Positions 16,946 to 26,205 of a stretch of DNA of 64,000 nucleotides are shown here, piece after piece (the first letter of the stretch is position 1; each line of letters opens with the position of its first letter). This DNA comes from Moraxellaceae bacterium REDSEA-S32_B1 (GTDB lineage Bacteria; Pseudomonadota; Gammaproteobacteria; Pseudomonadales; Moraxellaceae): NCBI GenBank assembly GCA_001626925.1, contig LUOR01000005.1:1-64000 (forward strand). The letters run 5' to 3'. Below the pieces are notes generated by a model. The model saw nothing but the letters and a program-made list of their open reading frames with translations. It was not told where the DNA came from and did not search any database. The translations under genes were made by a program, and so were the position numbers.

Positions 16946-18064
16946 TTACTGTCCACACTGCGCAGGACTCACATACTCTTCCACTTCGAGATCAAAACCT
17001 GATAACGCATTAAAGCGCAGCGGTGAACTGAGTAGACGCATCTTTTTCACACCCACATCACGTAAGATTTGCGCACCGACACCAATGGTTTGATATTGCT
17101 GTGACAGTGCCGCATTGGATTTGCCTTGACGAGGCTCAGCTTGTTGTACCAGTGCAGGCCCGAGATCTGGCAATTGGTTTTGACCAATCCAAACCAATAC
17201 GCCACGCTCATTTTTAGCGATTTCTTGCAGTGCTGAATCAATATTCCACGCACTTGTGCCATCGGCTTTTTTCTGCTTGAGTAAGTCACGTATAGGGTTA
17301 AAGCCGTGTACACGTACTGTCGTCACACCGTCGCTTGGATCACCTTTGACCAATGCAAGATGTACCGCAGGATTGCCTGCTTCTTGATAGCGGAACAGTT
17401 GAAATTCACCATATTCTGTTTGAATGGTGCTCGACTCAATACGCTCAACGGTTTGCTCATTGGTCATGCGGTAATGAATCAAATCCGCAATGGTGCCCAT
17501 CTTAATGCCATGCTTTTCCGCAAATACTTCAAGGTCAGGGCGACGTGCCATTTCACCATCTTCATTGATGATTTCACAAATCACCGATGCAGGCTCTAGC
17601 CCTGCAAGACGTGCCAAGTCACAACCTGCTTCGGTATGTCCTGCACGATGTAATACGCCACCTGGTTGTGCCATTAATGGGAAAATGTGTCCCGGTTGAA
17701 CAATATCACTTGGCTTAGCATGTGCAGCCACCGCAGTGCGTACAGTATGTGCACGCTCTTTGGCAGAAATCCCTGTGGAGATACCTTCGGCTGCTTCAAT
17801 TGATAAGGTAAAATTGGTGCCGTGTTGCGCACCATTGAGATTGACCATCAGTGGTAGATTGAGCTGTTCGCAACGTGCTTTGCTCAGCGTCAAGCAGACG
17901 AGACCACGTGCATGGGTGATCATAAAGTTGATATCTTCAGGCCGCACATGCGTCGCTGCGATGATCAAATCACCTTCATTTTCACGATCTTCGTCATCCA
18001 TCAGAATGACCATTTTGCCTTCACGAATATCGGCAACCAGTTCTTCAATGCGACTTAATTGCAT
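16946..18064 (-). CDS. ribB: 3,4-dihydroxy-2-butanone-4-phosphate synthase with degenerate GTP cyclohydrolase II-like domain
   Basis: The N-terminal ~200 residues are a full DHBP synthase (MDDEDRENEGDLI, THARGLVCLT, GHTEAGCDLARLAG), making the four-carbon riboflavin precursor from ribulose-5-phosphate. The C-terminal ~165 residues align in position with GTP cyclohydrolase II of RibBA proteins but lack the zinc cysteines and the arginine-rich catalytic motif; instead one sees VRVHGFNPIRDLL and LRDVGVKKMRLLSSP. The domain is therefore probably structural or regulatory, and a separate RibA is expected elsewhere. The 5' leader holds a 9-bp hairpin, but I see no FMN riboswitch. Confidence 0.95.
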   Translation of the reverse strand: MQLSRIEELVADIREGKMVILMDDEDRENEGDLIIAATHVRPEDINFMITHARGLVCLTLSKARCEQLNLPLMVNLNGAQHGTNFTLSIEAAEGISTGISAKERAHTVRTAVAAHAKPSDIVQPGHIFPLMAQPGGVLHRAGHTEAGCDLARLAGLEPASVICEIINEDGEMARRPDLEVFAEKHGIKMGTIADLIHYRMTNEQTVERIESSTIQTEYGEFQLFRYQEAGNPAVHLALVKGDPSDGVTTVRVHGFNPIRDLLKQKKADGTSAWNIDSALQEIAKNERGVLVWIGQNQLPDLGPALVQQAEPRQGKSNAALSQQYQTIGVGAQILRDVGVKKMRLLSSPLRFNALSGFDLEVEEYVSPAQCGQ

Positions 18065-18105
18065 TACAGCTACACCTGTCTAGCGATGGGGATGTTTAAA
18101 AACAT

Positions 18106-18132
18106 TTGAATTTCAGCACAAGCGAAATTCAA
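18106..18132 (-). other. Hairpin in the ribB 5' leader
   Basis: TTGAATTTC and GAAATTCAA form a perfect 9-bp stem with a 9-nt loop, about 42 bp upstream of the ribB start. It lacks a U-run and does not resemble the multi-helix FMN riboswitch. It may be an operator or an mRNA-stabilising stem. The remainder of the 223-bp gap to the next gene shows nothing else I can name. Confidence 0.4.
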
Positions 18133-18287
18133 TGAAACAAACAAAATAGAATAAATGCGCCATATTCTAACGGTTTTTGCAATAAATTGCTGTACTTTCG
18201 ATGACTGCGGAAAACTCTGTGATTCAGCGATTTTGAATCACAGTCAATCTTGGAGTTTAATTTTTGAGCATTGTCACTCAACTCAAA

Positions 18288-19583
18288 CTAGGCTTGATCA
18301 GCACGAGGCACGATTGATTCATCATGCGCATTGGCTTTTGGACCAAGCAAAATCTCTGCACGCATCTTCTGTGCAGTTTGCGCACAGTCATTATTCATAC
18401 CTTGCAAAAGTACCGCATCACGAGTCAGTGCATTAGACGGATTCGGAAGATTTAAAAACTCGTAGCAATGACGGACATCTTTAAAACTTGGACGGGTTAA
18501 ATAAATCGCTGTTTCTTTGGCATGAAGATATTGTGCCAAACGAATCGCAGACTTATCTGCGGACAATTGCATACTCGGTAAAGCTTCTGCAATCGCACAG
18601 CGGGTTTGTAAGATAAAGCGTTTTTCATCTCGCATACGCTTATACACTGCTTCAAATATCAGCTGAAAAACAACCGAAACCTGAATAATGGCAGGAATCG
18701 CATTCATCGCTTTTTTATTAACACGCACCAATGCGCCATCGTCATAAAACGGCTGAATAATTTCTAAATCCGTTTCACTCAATTGATAATGCTTTTGACA
18801 TAGCGCAACGGTTTTATTTAAAAACACTTGTGACAAATTAAAATAAGATTGCGCTGTATGTTGATTGACCGTGCCTAAAAGTTGTTTTGGATCATAATGT
18901 TGCACGCTCAGATAAATATGTTCTGAATCTTGCGTGGTCTGTAAAGGATCTTTGACGTTTAACTCGGCATGGGGACGTTGATACAGTTGCTGTGCTTTGG
19001 CAATGGCAAGACTGGCTTGATGTTTTTCATGCTCAACTGCTTCTGCAAGACGTTGAATCTCATGCTTTAATAAAGCTTCACGTTTCATCTTATTTAGAAA
19101 TTCTGAACGTGTTGGGCGGGCAATGGTGCGGTAACCAACCCATAAGCTAAAATGTAAAATCAGTGAAATCAGTAGCGGTAACCATTGATTGCGAAGCAAC
19201 TCACCAATACTTGGCTTAATTAAAGTCACTTCGATACGACCAACTTTTTGCTCATTGACCATCGCATCACGAACAAAGACATCACCTTGACGGGTTTTAT
19301 TTGCACCTGCGGTCGCCAAGACACGATCATCATGATCCAGCACACGTAATGAGGCAATACTCGGATTGGTCGCATATCGAGAGGCCAGCAGTGCCAATGC
19401 CACAGTATTTGGCGGTGCAAGCTCACTCATGCTGTCGGCAACCAACTGACGAGTCAATAGCTCGCCTTGAATTGCACGATTATCCTTTAAAAAATAATTG
19501 GTTGCGACCACGATAAGAATACCGTGCAAAACAAAACTCAGGATCAGTAGGCTTGCAAAAAGCCCTTGTCGAGGTGCATTCAA
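18288..19583 (-). CDS. Membrane protein next to serB, SMP_2/YtjB-like
   Basis: A 431-residue protein with an N-terminal membrane helix (residues ~8-30), a periplasmic region of ~110 residues, a second helix (~133-150) and a long cytoplasmic, partly coiled-coil and charged C-terminus. This layout and its divergent position beside serB match the SMP_2 family (E. coli YtjB/Smp, also seen beside serB in Pseudomonas), whose role is poorly defined. No kinase, GGDEF or HAMP signature is seen. The start is TTG with GGAAG 7 nt upstream. The family call rests more on synteny and topology than on sequence motifs. Confidence 0.65.
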   Translation of the reverse strand: MNAPRQGLFASLLILSFVLHGILIVVATNYFLKDNRAIQGELLTRQLVADSMSELAPPNTVALALLASRYATNPSIASLRVLDHDDRVLATAGANKTRQGDVFVRDAMVNEQKVGRIEVTLIKPSIGELLRNQWLPLLISLILHFSLWVGYRTIARPTRSEFLNKMKREALLKHEIQRLAEAVEHEKHQASLAIAKAQQLYQRPHAELNVKDPLQTTQDSEHIYLSVQHYDPKQLLGTVNQHTAQSYFNLSQVFLNKTVALCQKHYQLSETDLEIIQPFYDDGALVRVNKKAMNAIPAIIQVSVVFQLIFEAVYKRMRDEKRFILQTRCAIAEALPSMQLSADKSAIRLAQYLHAKETAIYLTRPSFKDVRHCYEFLNLPNPSNALTRDAVLLQGMNNDCAQTAQKMRAEILLGPKANAHDESIVPRADQA

Positions 19584-19668
19584 GTTAAAACTTCCAAAGC
19601 AATTCGTTGCAATTTAGATTATCATTCTAGCCAGTGAATCGAATATTAGCCCAATTTAGCAAAAGCAC

Positions 19669-20901
19669 ATGCAAGAAATCATTCTTATATCCTTTTTAGG
19701 ATCTGACCAACCTAATCAGTTTACCCGACTTATGCAAGTGTTGTCTGTACATCGTTTGCAGATTCTTGATGTAGGGCAAGCAGTTATTCATAACCAATTG
19801 ACCTTAGGCATCGTGGTCAGCTCAGATGATCAGACCGCAACTGCTTTGGCGATGCGTGAAATTTTAATTCTCGCGCAAGATATAGGCTTAACTGTTCGTT
19901 TTAAACCAATCCCTGCCAATGAATATCAACAGTGGGTTGCCGACGGTGGTCGCACCAAATATATCGTGACCGCACTGGCGCCAGAGTTGACTGCTTCACA
20001 TCTGCAATCGGTGACTAAAATTGTATCAGATCAAGGCTTTAATATCGAAACGGTAACACGCCTGTCAGGTCGATTAGAACTTGAAGCGAATAATGTAGAA
20101 CAGCAATCGCATGAAAATGTCGCCTGTATTCAATTTGGTTTAAGCGGTCAAATGCTTGATGCACAAGCGATGCGTTCGGCATGTATGCTGATGAGTGCAC
20201 AGCACAATATGGACATTGCGGTACAAGAGGACAATGTTTACCGCCGTAATCGTCGCCTTGTTTGCTTTGATATGGACTCGACTCTGATCACCCAAGAAGT
20301 GATTGATGAATTGGCACTAGAAGCAGGTGTCGGTGAGCAAGTTGCAGAGATTACTGAACGTGCTATGCAAGGTGAACTCGATTTTCAGCAAAGCTTCCGT
20401 GCTCGTGTGGCATTACTGAAAGGTCTAGATGCCAGTGTATTACCTCAAATCGCTGAGCGCCTGACCATTACTGATGGTGCAGAACGCCTAATTTCTACTT
20501 TAAAATCACTGGGCTACAAAACGGCAATTTTGTCTGGTGGTTTTCAATATTTTGCAGAATATTTACAACAAAAACTCGGCATTGATGAAGTCCACGCCAA
20601 TATTCTTGATGTGGAAAATGGTGTCGTGACAGGTGTCGTCAAAGGCGATATCGTTGATGGCGCTCGCAAAGCATTGTTACTGCAACAGCTCTCTGAAAAG
20701 TTCGGCATTTCAACGGAACAAGTGATCGCTGTAGGTGATGGCGCAAATGACTTGCCGATGCTTTCACTTGCAGGTTTGGGCGTGGCATTTCGTGCAAAAC
20801 CATTGGTGCGTGAAAATGCAAATCAAGCGATTTCTAGCGTTGGATTGGACGGAATTCTCTATCTTTTGGGCTTACATGACAAAGATTTGTACCGTGCCTA
20901 A
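19669..20901 (+). CDS. serB: Phosphoserine phosphatase
   Basis: The last step of serine synthesis, hydrolysing O-phosphoserine. At 410 residues it is the long form with two N-terminal ACT-like domains (about 1-180) followed by a HAD phosphatase. HAD motif I is FDMDSTLI near residue 201 (nucleophile Asp), motif II is ILSGGFQYF and motif III/IV is VGDGANDLPML. It is divergent from the SMP_2-like gene across an 85-bp spacer that must hold both promoters. Confidence 0.97.
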   Translation: MQEIILISFLGSDQPNQFTRLMQVLSVHRLQILDVGQAVIHNQLTLGIVVSSDDQTATALAMREILILAQDIGLTVRFKPIPANEYQQWVADGGRTKYIVTALAPELTASHLQSVTKIVSDQGFNIETVTRLSGRLELEANNVEQQSHENVACIQFGLSGQMLDAQAMRSACMLMSAQHNMDIAVQEDNVYRRNRRLVCFDMDSTLITQEVIDELALEAGVGEQVAEITERAMQGELDFQQSFRARVALLKGLDASVLPQIAERLTITDGAERLISTLKSLGYKTAILSGGFQYFAEYLQQKLGIDEVHANILDVENGVVTGVVKGDIVDGARKALLLQQLSEKFGISTEQVIAVGDGANDLPMLSLAGLGVAFRAKPLVRENANQAISSVGLDGILYLLGLHDKDLYRA

Positions 20902-20915
20902 AAATCATATAACCT

Positions 20916-21116
20916 ACTATATGTTGTGTGTGGAGTTTATAAAATAAGCTCTGCATATCTGATGTATTACTTTTGTAATTACAACGTGATTTAAATAAAA
21001 TATTCATAAAAAACAATAATTTAAATATGACAATCTTGTCATGAAAAAAAACTTGAATAGGCGATAAGTGGCGATAAAGCACACGACTTATATGAAAAAC
21101 CCACACAACATATAGT
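20916..21116. repeat. 201-bp segment bounded by a perfect 15-bp inverted repeat
   Basis: ACTATATGTTGTGTG at 20916-20930 recurs in reverse complement at 21102-21116. The 171 bp between are very AT-rich, contain a small ATGACA/TGTCAT hairpin and a GGCGATAA direct repeat, and have no ORF. The structure suggests a MITE or a non-coding element in the 445-bp gap after serB. No clear target duplication flanks it. Confidence 0.5.
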
Positions 21117-21163
21117 GTTTGCTAGGGTTAGCTAAAAACGATAAATTGCTGAGAAAACATACG

Positions 21164-21207
21164 GCGACACTCTGTGTCGCAAAGCATAATTTTAGGGCTT
21201 TTTTTCA
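21164..21207 (+). terminator. Possible terminator hairpin between serB and the next gene
   Basis: GCGACAC-TCT-GTGTCGC forms a perfect 7-bp stem, followed 20 nt later by GGGCTTTTTTT, which can pair weakly with the AAAGC preceding it. It might end transcription of serB or of an RNA arising in the preceding inverted-repeat segment. The U-run is not adjacent to the strong stem, so the call is tentative. Confidence 0.4.
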
Positions 21208-21346
21208 GAGAAAAAACTTGCATAATCAATCTAAGCACAAAAAGGTTTGTGCATAAAAAATGATCTGTGTGTCAGTAGCAAGATTGCCAAGATAAAACAA
21301 AGGCAAGGCTTGCATAGCGTAGGATCTATTTTGTAGGAGAGTTTTA

Positions 21347-21658
21347 ATGTTTACATTAAATTTAGCCACAATCATCGGGGGATCATTGGTTGGCTTGGCT
21401 GTATTACTCATCGCATTTTCACAATACCGTCATTGGTTAGTGTTTATGTGTGCAGGGATGGTGTTTTGGGGTGGACTTGAACTATTACGTGCTGGTATTC
21501 AAAGCGTAGTAGATATGCCACTACTTTACGGTTATGTAAGCGCAATGATGGTGTGTTTATTTGCTTTCACCGTAGCCATTGCATTGAATGACCGTCGCTT
21601 GGCACGACAAGACACCAAAGTCAAATATATTGAGCATACGCCAGTATACGATGACTAA
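21347..21658 (+). CDS. Small inner-membrane protein, 103 aa, unknown function
   Basis: I do not recognise a named family. Three hydrophobic segments (about residues 5-24, 30-45 and 62-80) are followed by a short charged cytoplasmic tail, RRLARQDTKVKYIEHTP. A clear ribosome site (TAGGAGAG) precedes the ATG. It stands alone between serB and the SCP2-domain gene and has its own leader, with a 7-bp hairpin at 21235-21252 that may be regulatory. Confidence 0.7.
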   Translation: MFTLNLATIIGGSLVGLAVLLIAFSQYRHWLVFMCAGMVFWGGLELLRAGIQSVVDMPLLYGYVSAMMVCLFAFTVAIALNDRRLARQDTKVKYIEHTPVYDD

Positions 21659-21868
21659 GTCCGCAATATTTTCTACGCCAATGTGAGTTCATTTGCGTAC
21701 GAGGGCAGTGTTGAGTTTAATTTTACAGTCATTTTCTCTGACCCTATATTTATTCATATTGACTAAATCGCAACAACGATAATCTCGAAAAGTCATCTAT
21801 TTTTTGCATTGAATATGCTAGCATCGACACAACTACAATATGTCGTAAAAAAGATTAGGAACATGTCG

Positions 21869-22348
21869 ATGAAATTGTCATCTTTACCTGTAATTAAACT
21901 CCCTGTAGTTGATGTCACTACAGATCCACTTGATTTGCTGATCACGGGTCTTGTACTTCGTATGAAACAATTGGCGCGTACTAGCCCTCAGTTTATTGAA
22001 CTGATTTATGATCGTAGCTTCCGTATTGAGATCGGTACTGTGCAAGGTGTCGCTCGTCAGATCATCATTGATCAAGGCAAAGTATCAACTGCTGCGAGTG
22101 TGACGCAATCAGCAGATTTTAAAATCCAATTTGTTGACAGTGAATATGCGGTAAAAACCTTAATGAAAGGTGATCCAACCGCATTCATGACAGGTATGCA
22201 GTCTGGCAATATCAAAATGGAAGGTGATTTTTCATTATTGGTGTGGTTTAACCAAGTGGCAAAATTGGTTGTGCCGAAGATTCCGAAGCCTATAAAGCAG
22301 CGCATCAAACAAGCACGTCAATTCTTAAAAGACAAAACTGGACGTTAA
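21869..22348 (+). CDS. SCP2 sterol-binding-fold protein
   Basis: A ~160-residue protein with an SCP2-type lipid-binding fold. The segment RSFRIEIGTVQGVARQIIIDQGKVS, then DFKIQFVDSEYAVKTLMKGDPTAFMTGMQSGNIKMEGDFSLLVWF, is the typical SCP2 core ending in the GxxKxxGD motif. Related bacterial proteins include UbiJ-like accessory factors, but that role cannot be assigned here. The ORF track begins at an upstream TTG; the ATG at 21869 (MKLSSLPV) has AGGA 8 nt before it. A Rho-independent terminator follows immediately. Confidence 0.8.
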   Translation: MKLSSLPVIKLPVVDVTTDPLDLLITGLVLRMKQLARTSPQFIELIYDRSFRIEIGTVQGVARQIIIDQGKVSTAASVTQSADFKIQFVDSEYAVKTLMKGDPTAFMTGMQSGNIKMEGDFSLLVWFNQVAKLVVPKIPKPIKQRIKQARQFLKDKTGR

Positions 22349-22355
22349 ATCCTTC

Positions 22356-22386
22356 AAAATCCTCCTTTATTCAGGGGGATTTTTTT
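22356..22386 (+). terminator. Rho-independent terminator after the SCP2-domain gene
   Basis: The stem AAATCCTCC / GGGGGATTT (one G-U pair) is followed by a run of T residues, starting 8 bp after the stop codon. It separates this gene from the convergent dtd gene. Confidence 0.85.
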
Positions 22387-22407
22387 ACCCTGCAATTTGT
22401 CGAGATT

Positions 22408-22848
22408 TTATTCCACTTCAAGCATAAAGCTGACAGGGCCATCATTAATCAGATGCACCTGCATATCTGCGCCAAAAACGCCTGAAGCAACATGTTCATA
22501 TTGACTACGCAGATAGTCTAATAAGTCATCATATAACGCTTTCGCTTCCACTGGTGGCATCGAAGGTGCAAAGTCTGGGCGCAGTCCTTTTTGGGTATTG
22601 GCGTATAGTGTAAATTGTGAAATCAATAAAACGCCACCATTCGCTTGGGCGACATTCCAACCCATTTTGCCATTTTCATCATCGAAGACACGATATTTCA
22701 AGACTTTATCAATGAGCTTTTTGCCTTTGTCTAATGTATCTTCACTTCCAATACCAAGTAGCACGACTAAGCCTTGATCAATTTGCCCAACAATTTTGTT
22801 ATCGACGCTGACATGTGCAGACTTGGAACGCTGAATAAATGCACGCAA
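22408..22848 (-). CDS. dtd: D-aminoacyl-tRNA deacylase
   Basis: Hydrolyses D-amino acids mischarged on tRNA, preventing their incorporation. The conserved GGVLLISQFTLYANTQKGLRPDF segment carries the SQFTL active-site motif, and the C-terminal GxMQVxLxNDGPVSFMLE motif is present as ADMQVHLINDGPVSFML. The ORF track starts 21 codons upstream at a TTG. I choose the downstream TTG giving (M)RAFIQRSKSAHVSV, because GAGG lies 9 nt before it and the resulting 146 residues match the family length and N-terminus. Confidence 0.95.
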   Translation of the reverse strand: MRAFIQRSKSAHVSVDNKIVGQIDQGLVVLLGIGSEDTLDKGKKLIDKVLKYRVFDDENGKMGWNVAQANGGVLLISQFTLYANTQKGLRPDFAPSMPPVEAKALYDDLLDYLRSQYEHVASGVFGADMQVHLINDGPVSFMLEVE

Positions 22849-22929
22849 AATAAAACGCCTCAATGAATGATTGAAGCGAATTGTAAGATGCTCGGTATTG
22901 ATCTGCAACAAGACAGATCCATTCAGACC

Positions 22930-23487
22930 TTAAGAAGCCAATTTAGACTCGACTTCTGTACGCAGATGATTATAACGATTGATATAGTTCTGCTGCATAC
23001 TCTTATAGCGATCTAGTCGGCTATTCACAGCATTTGGATTATCCACCAAAGCTACGATTTGCATGGTGCTATAGTTCAGTTGCATCACTGCATTACGTAG
23101 TCTAGCCACTTCTGGCGTGTGCACATGCAATTGTTTAAATTGCTGATTTTGACTATCTAAAGTGCCTGCAAGATCACGTAGTTCTTGACGGACTTTGCTG
23201 TTGGTGGTTTGCTTGCTTGATGCAAGATCAAGCTGATCATCGAACTGCATAAATAAAGAGTTTTGCTGTGTACGAATCTGATCAAAGGCTTTTAAGTCTT
23301 TAATCAATTTCGCTTGGTAAGCTTCATCAGGACGTTCTTCTTGCGTCATGCCTGTCAGTTGCTCAAGCGTGTCTTTACAACCCACTTGCGTCAGTGCAAT
23401 GGCAAAAATACATGCTGTCATGACAGCTTTTGACGCCTTACCCCTAAGAGCGTCATTCAACGTATTCAACGCGGGAAATATTTGCAT
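22930..23487 (-). CDS. Putative lipoprotein, 185 aa, helical
   Basis: The N-terminus has a positively charged segment, a hydrophobic stretch (KAVMTACIFAIALTQVGC) and a cysteine that could be the lipidation site, although the -3 residue is not a classical Leu. The mature part is almost entirely amphipathic helix rich in Q, N, R and D, suggestive of a coiled-coil periplasmic protein. No named family is recognised. The preferred start is the ATG giving MQIFPAL, with AAGGGA upstream, rather than the TTG used in the track. It follows a MATE pump gene and precedes dtd on the same strand. Confidence 0.7.
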   Translation of the reverse strand: MQIFPALNTLNDALRGKASKAVMTACIFAIALTQVGCKDTLEQLTGMTQEERPDEAYQAKLIKDLKAFDQIRTQQNSLFMQFDDQLDLASSKQTTNSKVRQELRDLAGTLDSQNQQFKQLHVHTPEVARLRNAVMQLNYSTMQIVALVDNPNAVNSRLDRYKSMQQNYINRYNHLRTEVESKLAS

Positions 23488-23589
23488 TGTTGTTCCCTTT
23501 TTCAAAGTTTTGTTAGTTTATCATCAAAATTACCGAAGCTTTTATACACAATGCTTAAATATTAATCAAGTATTATATACAAATGTACA

Positions 23590-24948
23590 TCAAATTAGGC
23601 GATGGATGGTTTTTCGCTTCCAAACAAATTGATAGTACAAGCCCTGAAAAATAAATAAAAAGACAAATGCCGTGGCATAGCCATACCAAATGCCTTCAAG
23701 CCCCCACCAACGACTAAATAAATAGGCGAGAGGCACTTCGATCAACAAAATACAAGCGACATTAATCAGCATCGGTTGGATGACATGACCACTGGCTCGC
23801 ATGATCGCTACGAAGACTCCACTTGCACCAAAAAATAGAATCGACCACAGCACGATAAAGAGCAATTGCTGACCGAGTTCAATGACATGCGGTTCAGTGA
23901 TAAATAGCGCCATTAAATATTTCGATGCCAAATAGCCGATAAGAATCAATGAGCCTGTGAGTGCAATATTCATTGCTAGTGCTGTACGAGTCACCCGAGT
24001 GACGGCATCAGCGTGATTTGAGCCGATGGCTTGGGCGGCAAAGATCGAGGCTGCGATAGAAATCGAAATTGCAGGGAATTGTATATAGTTTAAAACTTGG
24101 TTGACTGCACCATAAGCGGCGGTGGCTTCTGAGCCAAAGCGGTTGACTAAGCCGACGATGACTAACCCTGCGATCGAAGTTGTAACCATTTGAATGCCAG
24201 TTGGCACGCTGAGCCGAAGTATGAGTTTGCTCATCTTTGGCTGATGGCGAATCTGTTTCAAAATTTCCATATCAACTTTGAGCGGATGATTTTTCACCTT
24301 CATATAGAAAAATAGGAAAATTAAAACCAGTAAATAGCCAAGAATCGTGGCAATCGCAGGAGCGATGATTCCTAATTGTGGAAAACCAAAATAACCTTTG
24401 ATCAGCGTTGGTGTGACGATCAACCCGACGATGCTTGTGAGTCCCAAGGCGATCATTGGTGTAACACTATCACCGACACCACGAATGATTGAGGTGTAGA
24501 TAATATATAGAAAAATCAGTGGACTACCTGCAAGCATCCATTGTACGAAAGGTAAAGACAAGTGCATGATCTCATCATCTGTACCTAATAATCGGAGCAA
24601 CTCTTCGGCAAAATAGACACCAAAAATGGCAATTAGCGTGCCACCGATCAAGGTCATAAACAGCGTTGAACCGATGATGCGTTGTAATTTGTCATGATCT
24701 CGTGCACCCCAAGCTTGCCCGATTAATACGGTACAACCCGCGGACAAACCGATAATAAATGCAAGTAAGGTAAACAAAATCGGGAAGAAAACCGCAACTG
24801 CAGCGATTGCATCGACGCCCATCATCTGCCCGACGAAAACAGTATTAATCGTGCCTGATAAGCTTTGTAAAATATTGGTGGCGATCAGAGGAAGAAGAAA
24901 AAATAAAAATCGTTTCCAAAACGCTGACGAGGGTTGAGCAACTTCCAT
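23590..24948 (-). CDS. MATE-family efflux transporter
   Basis: A 452-residue protein with 12 predicted membrane helices in two homologous halves, typical of MATE cation/drug antiporters that export toxic compounds using Na+ or H+. Recognisable stretches include GTINTVFVGQMMGVDAIAA, SAGCTVLIGQAWGARD and, in the second half, FPAISISIAASIFAAQAIGSN. It does not look like AbeM, the best-known Acinetobacter MATE pump, as recalled from memory. The substrate cannot be predicted. Its promoter should lie in the 131 bp before the AraC-type gene. Confidence 0.9.
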   Translation of the reverse strand: MEVAQPSSAFWKRFLFFLLPLIATNILQSLSGTINTVFVGQMMGVDAIAAVAVFFPILFTLLAFIIGLSAGCTVLIGQAWGARDHDKLQRIIGSTLFMTLIGGTLIAIFGVYFAEELLRLLGTDDEIMHLSLPFVQWMLAGSPLIFLYIIYTSIIRGVGDSVTPMIALGLTSIVGLIVTPTLIKGYFGFPQLGIIAPAIATILGYLLVLIFLFFYMKVKNHPLKVDMEILKQIRHQPKMSKLILRLSVPTGIQMVTTSIAGLVIVGLVNRFGSEATAAYGAVNQVLNYIQFPAISISIAASIFAAQAIGSNHADAVTRVTRTALAMNIALTGSLILIGYLASKYLMALFITEPHVIELGQQLLFIVLWSILFFGASGVFVAIMRASGHVIQPMLINVACILLIEVPLAYLFSRWWGLEGIWYGYATAFVFLFIFQGLYYQFVWKRKTIHRLI

Positions 24949-25079
24949 GTGAAAATCTTATTTTGATAGTGCAATTTAAGCACTCATTCTACGCTGATTC
25001 GACGTGAAAACTAGCACGGATTTGTAGCGAGCCGTTTTCGCAACCTAGATGTTTTTAGTGAATTGATTGTCGGTGAAAA

Positions 25080-26090
25080 CTATTTAGGCGCAATGGGTAA
25101 ATGTTGTTTTCGCCATTGCTGTGGTGTGTGCTTCGTCCACAGTTTAAAAGCACGTTGAAAAGCACTTTGTTCGGAATAACCGAGTAACAGCGCAATCTCG
25201 TGCAAACTCAAATGTGGATCTTGCAAATATTTAAAAGCAAGCATTTGGCGAATGGCCTGTACACGCTCTTGAAAAGTGGTGTTTTGACTTTGCAAATGGC
25301 GCTGAAGCTGTCTGACTGAGGTGTGCAGTTGTACTGCAATATATTCAATATTGAGTTGTTGCTTTTGCAGTTGTTTTAAAATCGCCTGTTGCAATCGCTC
25401 ATCAAGTTGCGTGGTATGTGGCAATTCTTTGAGCAATGTCTGCGCTTGCGCAGTGAGTAAATCTTGCAAGGTTTGATCGGCATGACGAATCGGCTTACTT
25501 AAGATATGACTTGGTAAAACGATCTGCGCAGTAGGCTGTGAAAATAGCACAGGACAACCGAAATAGCGTTGATAAATCATCGTATCTTTTGGTGCAGCGT
25601 GCATGAAATCCACTTGGATCAGCTCGACATCATCAATGTGCAAAAAATGCCGAAAAAACTGATACATAATCGCAATGGCAATCTCATTGGTGATCTGTGT
25701 GGTAAATACTTTGGGGACATCCCAACCGATGATGAGATGATCTTGATCTTGCTGAAAGATCAATGGACTGCCGTCATAAATCAGCCGATAAAAATCATGG
25801 TAACGTAATAATGCCTCGCCAAGATGTTCGCAACTTTGAGCCAAATAACCAAGTACGCCAAGATGTTTGAGCTCGACATATTTGGCAATTTCTAAGCCGA
25901 GTGCAGGTTGATCTAGCTGTTGACCCAGTTCATTGAGCAATAGATACCAGACTTGATAATCAAATCGCTCTAGGTTCTGTACCTGTAGTAGTTGTGCAGG
26001 CATCGTGATTTGATTGGCTTGGCAATATTTAAATAATAAATCGCCCAAACCACCGTATACCGAGCCTTGATAGCTTGTGATCTGTTGCAT
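25080..26090 (-). CDS. AraC-family transcriptional regulator (Arabinose_bd-type sensor domain)
   Basis: A 336-residue regulator. The N-terminal ~190 residues resemble the sensor domain shared by OruR/ArgR-like AraC proteins (LQVQNLERFDYQVW..., LGLEIAKYVELKHLGVLGYLAQSC). The C-terminal ~100 residues carry the double helix-turn-helix with LSLHEIALLLGYSEQSAFQRAFKLWTKHTPQQWR. Its target could be the downstream MATE gene, on the same strand 131 bp away, but no operator is visible. The MITE-like element at 26206 lies in its upstream region and may supply or disturb its promoter. Confidence 0.88.
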   Translation of the reverse strand: MQQITSYQGSVYGGLGDLLFKYCQANQITMPAQLLQVQNLERFDYQVWYLLLNELGQQLDQPALGLEIAKYVELKHLGVLGYLAQSCEHLGEALLRYHDFYRLIYDGSPLIFQQDQDHLIIGWDVPKVFTTQITNEIAIAIMYQFFRHFLHIDDVELIQVDFMHAAPKDTMIYQRYFGCPVLFSQPTAQIVLPSHILSKPIRHADQTLQDLLTAQAQTLLKELPHTTQLDERLQQAILKQLQKQQLNIEYIAVQLHTSVRQLQRHLQSQNTTFQERVQAIRQMLAFKYLQDPHLSLHEIALLLGYSEQSAFQRAFKLWTKHTPQQWRKQHLPIAPK

Positions 26091-26205
26091 CCTTGCACCA
26101 TTTTTTAAATAAAGTGAGCAATAAAATGGTTATAAATCTTCTGTCGTAATTTGTCAATCAAACGCCGATGAAGTGTCAATACGCTACCTTTTCCTCGCTC
26201 TACAC

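Noticed and set aside
18065-18287. FMN riboswitch upstream of ribB
   Set aside because: Only a single 9-bp hairpin is present; the conserved multi-helix RFN sequence is absent.
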